Below, piece by piece: positions 7,621-10,844 of a stretch of DNA of 10,844 nt. How positions within the stretch are numbered: position 1 is the stretch's first letter; every line of letters starts with the position of its first letter. The DNA is from Clostridiales bacterium. GTDB taxonomy: Bacteria > Bacillota > Sulfobacillia > UBA995. The DNA lies in assembly GCA_003517845.1 (NCBI GenBank), contig DOZU01000154.1, positions 1-10,844 of the forward strand, given 5' to 3'. A program made the position numbers and the translations under genes. A model generated the notes under the pieces. The model was not told the DNA's origin, did no database searches, and worked only from the letters and a program-made list of their open reading frames with translations.

Positions 7621-9100
7621 GGCCTTCACCTCCCGTGTGCAGGCGCAGGACGCGGCCCGGCAGGCTCAAGGTGCCGTCCGGGGCCCGCAGTTCACCGAGC
7701 TCCCCGTCTCCCTCCTCCACGGTCACCTGCCAGTTGCGGTAACCCATGCTGGCCGCCCCGCCCCGGGAGAGAGCCTGGTAGAAAAGGTGCAGGAGCTGTT
7801 GGCGGTGCCGCGGCTCGGGTACTTCCAGTTGGCCCAGGTTGAGGGCCTTGTCCGGACCGAACAGGGCGGCCAGATCCCGGGCTGTGCGCTCCCGCTGCCG
7901 GGACTCGGCCAGCATCCGCTCGAACTGCTGGACCGTCCGGTCCACGGTGGCGTCGGCGGGAAGGCGCTGCCGCTGGCCCCGCCGGACGGGCTGCAAGGGT
8001 ACCTTGATGGGGGGAATCCCCCATGCCGCCGCCCCCTGGGAAGGAGGGGCAGCCCCCTTCCAGTGCAAGGGCAAGGTGGCGCCGAAGGCCACCTGGGCCA
8101 GGCCATGAGCCTCCGCTCCGTCCGCCAGGCAGGCGAACCGGCGACCCAGTTCCAGCAATGTCTGTTCCCGGACCGTGCCTCCCCGGTGCTGTTCGCTCAG
8201 CCGCCGGGCGTGCCGGGTTACCTCCGCCACCCAGGTCTGGGCCCTCTCCAGCAGGATCTCGGCGTCTCCGTCCTCGGCGAAGTAGGCCCGCAGGGCCGCC
8301 AGGTCTCCCTGGTAACGGTCCCGTTCGGCGTCGAGCTCCGGGGTGGAGCCGTCGGCCCGGACCTGCCGGGACTCCACCGCCGCCAGCCGGCCGGCCAGTT
8401 GGTCCACCAGCGGGGGCAGGACCCGCAGGAGGTGGCGCAAGTACTCCTTGCGCTCAAAGAGCCGGCGGGCGTAGTCTGAGAGGTAACCGGTGACCAGCTC
8501 CCGGTAACCCATGAAGCCGAGGTAGTCCAGGGTCTCCCGGGGCTTGTGGCGGGGCAGGTCGGCCAGGTAGGCCTCCACGTCCCGGGCGAAGCCGTCAAAG
8601 GCCCGCCAGGTGGTATGCCACAGCTCGTAGGTGTGCTGTTCGTCCTTCTCCGGCTCGCCGGCCACCCCCTCCACCAGTTCCTCCAGCCGCTCCGCCAACT
8701 GGTCCAGGGCGGAGGGGTTGAGCGAGGCGGCCGCGCTGCCCGCCGCTTCCTCCTTCACCCGCAGTTCCTCCAGCTTCAGGGTCAGCCGTTCCGCCTGGTA
8801 GGTCCGGGGGCGCAGTCGCAGCTCGAGAAGGTTCCGGGGGCGGGACTGTTCCGGCAGGACCCGCACCAGGCGCCAGCGTTCCAACTGGTCCAGGTGCCGG
8901 CGGCAGGCGGTCTCGTCGTACTCGGGGAAGACCCGATGTAAGTGGGCGGCGATCTCATCCGAACGCACGTAGTTGGCGTGCGCCCGGTGACGTTCGTAGA
9001 AGAAGCGCACGATGAGGCGGTAGTAGGGCCCGTCCTGGTGGCCTACCAGGTAGTTGGCTTCGGGCATCTCCTCCAGGGGGCTGCGGCGGTCCAGCGGCAA
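7613..9100 (-). CDS. jetA: JetA, type II Wadjet kleisin-like subunit (DUF2397, TIGR02677-like)
   Basis: A 495-residue protein and first gene of the operon. In Wadjet it is the MukF-like kleisin that bridges the JetC heads. The N-terminus (about 16-85) reads as a winged helix: YLVGHQDGPYYRLIVRFFYERH is close to the characteristic opening of DUF2397 proteins, followed by recognition-like helix ETACRRHLDQLERWRLV. The middle (about 105-300) is long, charged alpha-helix. The last part (about 430-495) is a smaller domain ending in a beta-rich LPGRVLRLHTG. There is no catalytic signature. The start is the uncommon TTG at 9100, supported by GAGGTGA four bases upstream. An in-frame ATG at 9067 has GGAGG too close to it and would cut into the conserved N-terminus only slightly, so it stays a possible alternative. 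No convincing minus-strand promoter could be found in the leader. Confidence 0.88.
   Translation of the reverse strand: MPLDRRSPLEEMPEANYLVGHQDGPYYRLIVRFFYERHRAHANYVRSDEIAAHLHRVFPEYDETACRRHLDQLERWRLVRVLPEQSRPRNLLELRLRPRTYQAERLTLKLEELRVKEEAAGSAAASLNPSALDQLAERLEELVEGVAGEPEKDEQHTYELWHTTWRAFDGFARDVEAYLADLPRHKPRETLDYLGFMGYRELVTGYLSDYARRLFERKEYLRHLLRVLPPLVDQLAGRLAAVESRQVRADGSTPELDAERDRYQGDLAALRAYFAEDGDAEILLERAQTWVAEVTRHARRLSEQHRGGTVREQTLLELGRRFACLADGAEAHGLAQVAFGATLPLHWKGAAPPSQGAAAWGIPPIKVPLQPVRRGQRQRLPADATVDRTVQQFERMLAESRQRERTARDLAALFGPDKALNLGQLEVPEPRHRQQLLHLFYQALSRGGAASMGYRNWQVTVEEGDGELGELRAPDGTLSLPGRVLRLHTGGEGHG
7626..7633 (-). promoter_or_regulatory. Ribosome binding site that fixes the jetB start
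   Basis: Read on the minus strand this is GGAGGTGA, an exact complement of the usual 16S anti-SD, with 5 bases to the ATG at 7620. It lies inside the last codons of jetA, so jetB is likely well translated in its own right even though the reading frames overlap. Confidence 0.8.
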
Positions 9101-9104
9101 GTTG

Positions 9105-9111
9105 TCACCTC
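9105..9111 (-). promoter_or_regulatory. Ribosome binding site supporting the TTG start of jetA
   Basis: GAGGTGA on the minus strand, 4 bases before the TTG at 9100. It is the best site near any candidate start of jetA and is the reason for preferring TTG over the ATG at 9067. Confidence 0.6.
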
Positions 9112-9127
9112 GAGGGGGGAGCCGTCT

Positions 9128-9162
9128 GGAGGCCCCTATTCGCGGGAGCGGCGGTGGCCTCC
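9128..9162. promoter_or_regulatory. 7-bp inverted repeat in the jetA leader, possible operator
   Basis: GGAGGCC at 9128-9134 and GGCCTCC at 9156-9162 form perfect 7-bp arms with a 21-base spacer, in the 136-base gap between jetA and the divergent MNT gene. Distance between arm centres is 28 bases, close to but not a whole number of helical turns. It could be a repressor site or an mRNA hairpin in the jet leader. Because the sequence is GC-rich, a 7-bp chance match is quite possible. Confidence 0.25.
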
Positions 9163-9181
9163 TCTTCTTCGAGCCGAGCGT

Positions 9182-9210
9182 TTGGCAGTTGCTTACAGGT
9201 GTGATACATT
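9182..9210 (+). promoter_or_regulatory. Candidate sigma-A-type promoter for the MNT-HEPN operon
   Basis: TTGGCA at 9182-9187 (5 of 6 with the -35 consensus), a 17-base spacer, and TACATT at 9205-9210 (4 of 6 with the -10), preceded by an extended -10 TGA at 9202-9204. It sits in a short locally AT-richer island inside very GC-rich DNA, about 27 bases before the MNT start. The predicted transcript start is near 9217, giving a leader of about 20 bases that contains the GAGGAGG ribosome site. Confidence 0.55.
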
Positions 9211-9236
9211 GGAGTTGAGGGGGCCCGAGGAGGCGC

Positions 9237-9740
9237 GTGAGGGGAATGATTGAAGGTCAGTTGCAGCCGCTGCTTGACTCCTGCCTGAACCTGCTCCGCC
9301 GGGAGTTCGGCCCTGACCTCGTGTCGGTCGTCCTCTACGGTTCGGCGGCGAGGGGGACGGCCGGCTCCGACTCGGACGTGGACCTCCTGGTGGTAGCCGG
9401 CGGCCTTCCGGGTGACCGCTGGGAGCGAGCGGACATCGTCGTGCGCCTGAACATGAGCCTGGAAGGGGACCTGGACGCCTTGCGGCGGCGGACCGGGTGG
9501 TATCCCTACCTCTCCCTTCTCCTCTACACGCCGGACGAGGCCGCCCGGTTCCGCCGCATCTACCTGGACATGGTGGAGGAAGCCCGGCTGCTCCACGATG
9601 CCGATGGCTTCTTCCAGGTGGTCCTGGACCGTGCCCGGGAGCGGATGCGCCAGTTGGGCTGCGAGAAGGTGTGGGTGGGCAAGAAGTGGTACTGGCGGCT
9701 CAAGGCTGACTACCAGCCAGGGGAGGAGTTCGAACTGTGA
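9237..9740 (+). CDS. MNT-type nucleotidyltransferase, antitoxin partner of a HEPN protein
   Basis: A 167-residue minimal nucleotidyltransferase. The core motif starts at YGSAARGTAG and fits GSx10DxD (DVD), the metal- and nucleotide-binding signature of the pol-beta-like fold. It follows helix LLRREFGPDLVSVVL, the usual lead-in. In studied MNT-HEPN systems the MNT protein neutralises HEPN, in some cases by transferring AMP to a tyrosine. The C-terminal third (about 95-167) is an added helical and aromatic-rich tail not needed for the core fold. Starts are ambiguous: GTG at 9237 has GAGGAGG only 3 bases away, while ATG at 9246 places it about 12 bases away. The stop overlaps the HEPN GTG start as GTGA, so the pair is translationally coupled. 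Family confidence is high; the specific activity is inferred. Confidence 0.88.
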   Translation: MRGMIEGQLQPLLDSCLNLLRREFGPDLVSVVLYGSAARGTAGSDSDVDLLVVAGGLPGDRWERADIVVRLNMSLEGDLDALRRRTGWYPYLSLLLYTPDEAARFRRIYLDMVEEARLLHDADGFFQVVLDRARERMRQLGCEKVWVGKKWYWRLKADYQPGEEFEL

Positions 9741-10174
9741 CCAACCTCGAGTTGGCCCGGGGATTGCTCGAGCAGGCCGGGACGAGACTGAAAGCCCTGG
9801 ACCTGGCGCGAGCAGAAGGCAACTTCGCGTACGCGGTGCGGCTGGCCCAGGAGGCGGTGGAACTGTCCTTGAAGGCCATGCTCTACTACGTTGGTGTTGA
9901 TCCGCCCAAGTGGCATGACGTGGGGAGCATACTCCGGGACAACTCTTCCAATTTCCCGGGGCTGCCCCGGGACAGCATTGACGAGCTTGCGTGGATCTCG
10001 TCCCGGCTGCGCGGCGACCGGGAGCGGAGCATGTACGGCGACGAGGCCATGGGAGTTCCCCCGGGCGCCCTGTATAACGGGTACGACGGCCGGATCGCGG
10101 GGGAATGGGCCGGGAGGGTGTACTCGGTGGCCGGGGACCTCATCGCCGGTCAGGGCCCCCAATCTCGACGCTGA
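9737..10174 (+). CDS. HEPN-domain protein, partner of the upstream MNT
   Basis: A 145-residue all-helical protein of the HEPN class (pfam05168-like). The typical helix NFAYAVRLAQEAVELSLKAM (30-48) is followed by a short loop and WHDVGSIL (59-66), matching the usual 'P-x-H-D-hydrophobic' turn. HEPN toxins of the HepT type are RNases whose active site is Rx4-6H, commonly RxxxxHxY. This protein has only one histidine, H60, and no Rx4-6H motif, so RNase activity is doubtful; it may be a nucleotide- or RNA-binding partner for the MNT. The GTG start overlaps the MNT stop by 4 bases, with GGGGAGGAG about 8 bases upstream. The C-terminal tail GQGPQSRR is low in structure. Confidence 0.82.
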   Translation: MTNLELARGLLEQAGTRLKALDLARAEGNFAYAVRLAQEAVELSLKAMLYYVGVDPPKWHDVGSILRDNSSNFPGLPRDSIDELAWISSRLRGDRERSMYGDEAMGVPPGALYNGYDGRIAGEWAGRVYSVAGDLIAGQGPQSRR

Positions 10175-10218
10175 GCGGAGGGTCGGCTCAAGAGCCAACT
10201 CGAGACTAAGGGGATAGG

Positions 10219-10587
10219 GTGACGGGCGAAACGGGGGCGGAACCGGTTGACCCAGGCCGTCTGGCGGGACAACGTGGAGCACTGGATGCCCTTGTGGTGG
10301 AGCGGCTGGTGCGAGAATTCCAGCCGCTGCAGATCCTCCTCTTTGGATCCCCGGTGAGGGACGAGGCCGGCCCGGACGGAGACGTGGACTTGCTGGTCGT
10401 ATTGCCGCGGATGGAGGACAAGCGGCAGGCCCTGGTGGCCATGCTGCGAGCCGTCAATGGTATCCCGCTGCCCTTGGATGTGATACCAACCGACCTGGAC
10501 GAGATTGCCCGGCGTGGACACGTGGTGGGGACGGTGTTGCGGGCGGCGTTGCGTAAGGGGAAGATAATCTATGAACGGACTGATTGA
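10219..10587 (+). CDS. Second MNT-type nucleotidyltransferase
   Basis: A 122-residue minimal nucleotidyltransferase. The motif FGSPVRDEAG then PDGDVD again fits GSx10DxD, so the catalytic metal ligands are intact. Length and layout are those of a stand-alone MNT (about 100-130 residues): lead helix ALVVERLVREFQPLQILLF, core, then IPLPLDVIPTDLDEIARRG and a last helix. It differs clearly from the first MNT (no extra C-terminal tail), so this is not a recent tandem copy. Start is GTG at 10219 with AAGGGG 5 bases upstream. It lies 44 bases after the HEPN stop and may be read from the same promoter. Its own HEPN partner begins in frame overlap at 10571 but is broken. Confidence 0.86.
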   Translation: MTGETGAEPVDPGRLAGQRGALDALVVERLVREFQPLQILLFGSPVRDEAGPDGDVDLLVVLPRMEDKRQALVAMLRAVNGIPLPLDVIPTDLDEIARRGHVVGTVLRAALRKGKIIYERTD

Positions 10588-10844
10588 TGAGGCGAGCCGC
10601 GACATGGCCGCCCATGATCCCCACCGGGTCGCCGGCCCGCACCCGGTCGCCGGTCCTCACCAGGGCCCGCTCCAGGTGGAGGAGCTGGTGGAGGTAGCCT
10701 TGGCCGTTCCGCACGCTCATGCTGTATTCGCCGCCGGTGAAGACCACCTCGCCGGTCACCGGGCTGCGCACCTCCATGTTGGCCGTCCGCCCCGGCGGGG
10801 CGATGTCGATACCGTGGTGGAACGTGCCGTCCCCCGTGGACAAG
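10454..10844 (-). pseudogene. M23 (LytM-type) metallopeptidase fragment, cut at its C-terminus
   Basis: The frame enters from the right edge (5' end outside the window; the TTG at 10843 is just an internal leucine). It encodes FHHGIDIAPPG, with the first M23 zinc ligands H and D in HxxxD, then the usual beta-rich core: EVRSPVTGEVVFTGG, LHQLLHLERALVRTGDRVRAGDPVGIMGG. M23 proteins next carry an HxH motif (HLHFE-like) that supplies the third zinc ligand. Here it is missing: right after GIMGG, at about 10604-10609, the frame passes into antisense of the HEPN remnant and MNT and ends at 10454 with a non-conserved 55-residue tail. The peptidase is therefore truncated and probably inactive, unless this is an assembly join. 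M23 enzymes cut peptidoglycan cross-bridges outside the cytoplasm. Confidence 0.6.
10571..10610 (+). pseudogene. Remnant N-terminus of a second HEPN gene
   Basis: An ATG at 10571, inside the last codons of the second MNT, opens MNGLIDEASRDMAA, which reads like the first helix of a HEPN protein and overlaps the MNT stop by 17 bases, the layout expected for an MNT-HEPN pair. AAGGGGA lies about 9 bases upstream. After about 12-14 codons the frame stays open to the window end but turns into a Pro/His/Gly-rich string that is only the antisense of the M23 gene. The HEPN reading is inference from position and a short similarity; the end coordinate is approximate. Confidence 0.45.

Noticed and set aside
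6571..8479. Two long + strand open frames (6571-7842 and 7592-8479) opposite jetB and jetA
   Set aside because: They overlap each other and the real genes, and their compositions are low complexity (Pro/Gly/Arg/Gln).
9105..9596. 163-codon minus-strand frame covering the jetA leader and the first MNT
   Set aside because: Antisense shadow of the MNT; no domain features, and it would cover the promoter at 9182-9210.
10185..10196. GGCTC-AA-GAGCC palindrome after the HEPN stop as a terminator
   Set aside because: Stem is too short, no T-tract follows, and the next gene's ribosome site lies just 12 bases on.
10571..10844. The 91-codon open frame from 10571 to the window end as a full HEPN gene
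   Set aside because: After about 14 codons it is Pro/His/Gly-rich and mirrors a clear M23 domain on the other strand, so only its first part can be HEPN.

Overview
The window is strongly GC-rich. It uses GTG, TTG and ATG starts, and most genes have good Shine-Dalgarno sequences; the one before jetB, GGAGGTGA, is an exact match to the anti-SD. This fits a high-GC bacterium, perhaps a thermophilic or soil high-GC Bacillota or an actinomycete. No gene here fixes the taxon. There is no rRNA, tRNA, CRISPR array, transposase or integrase.

Region 1 (1-175) has no gene. It is a purine-rich stretch with several short stems and a GAAA-loop hairpin on the + strand. It looks like part of a structured RNA but I cannot name it.

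Region 2 (176-9100, minus strand) is one tightly packed operon read right to left: jetA, jetB, jetC, jetD and a kinase-fold gene. Every junction is an overlap: 8 bp jetA/jetB, GTGA jetB/jetC, ATGA jetC/jetD, and about 26 bp jetD/kinase. The four jet genes match the DUF2397, DUF2398, TIGR02680 (SMC-like ATPase) and DUF2399 families. That is the set and order of a type II Wadjet system, a condensin-like complex (JetABC) with a Toprim nuclease subunit (JetD) that restricts circular plasmids. All motifs I could check are intact: JetC Walker A, signature and Walker B, and the JetD Toprim E and DxD. The fifth gene encodes an aminoglycoside-phosphotransferase-like protein with every catalytic residue present. 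It is not part of the published four-gene core and is the most interesting addition.

Region 3 (9101-9236) is the divergent intergenic region. It holds a plausible sigma-A-type promoter firing rightward and a 7-bp inverted repeat in the jetA leader.

Region 4 (9237-10587, plus strand) holds a complete MNT nucleotidyltransferase-HEPN pair of the toxin-antitoxin kind, then a second MNT gene. The second MNT's expected HEPN partner starts at 10571, overlapping the MNT stop, but breaks off after about a dozen codons. At the same point (about 10604-10610) a minus-strand M23 peptidase domain enters from the right edge and is itself cut before its terminal HxH zinc motif. This is a chimeric breakpoint, either natural or an assembly join.

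Overall this is a compact defence-island segment: an anti-plasmid Wadjet operon with an attached kinase, flanked by two MNT/HEPN modules and a recombination scar.
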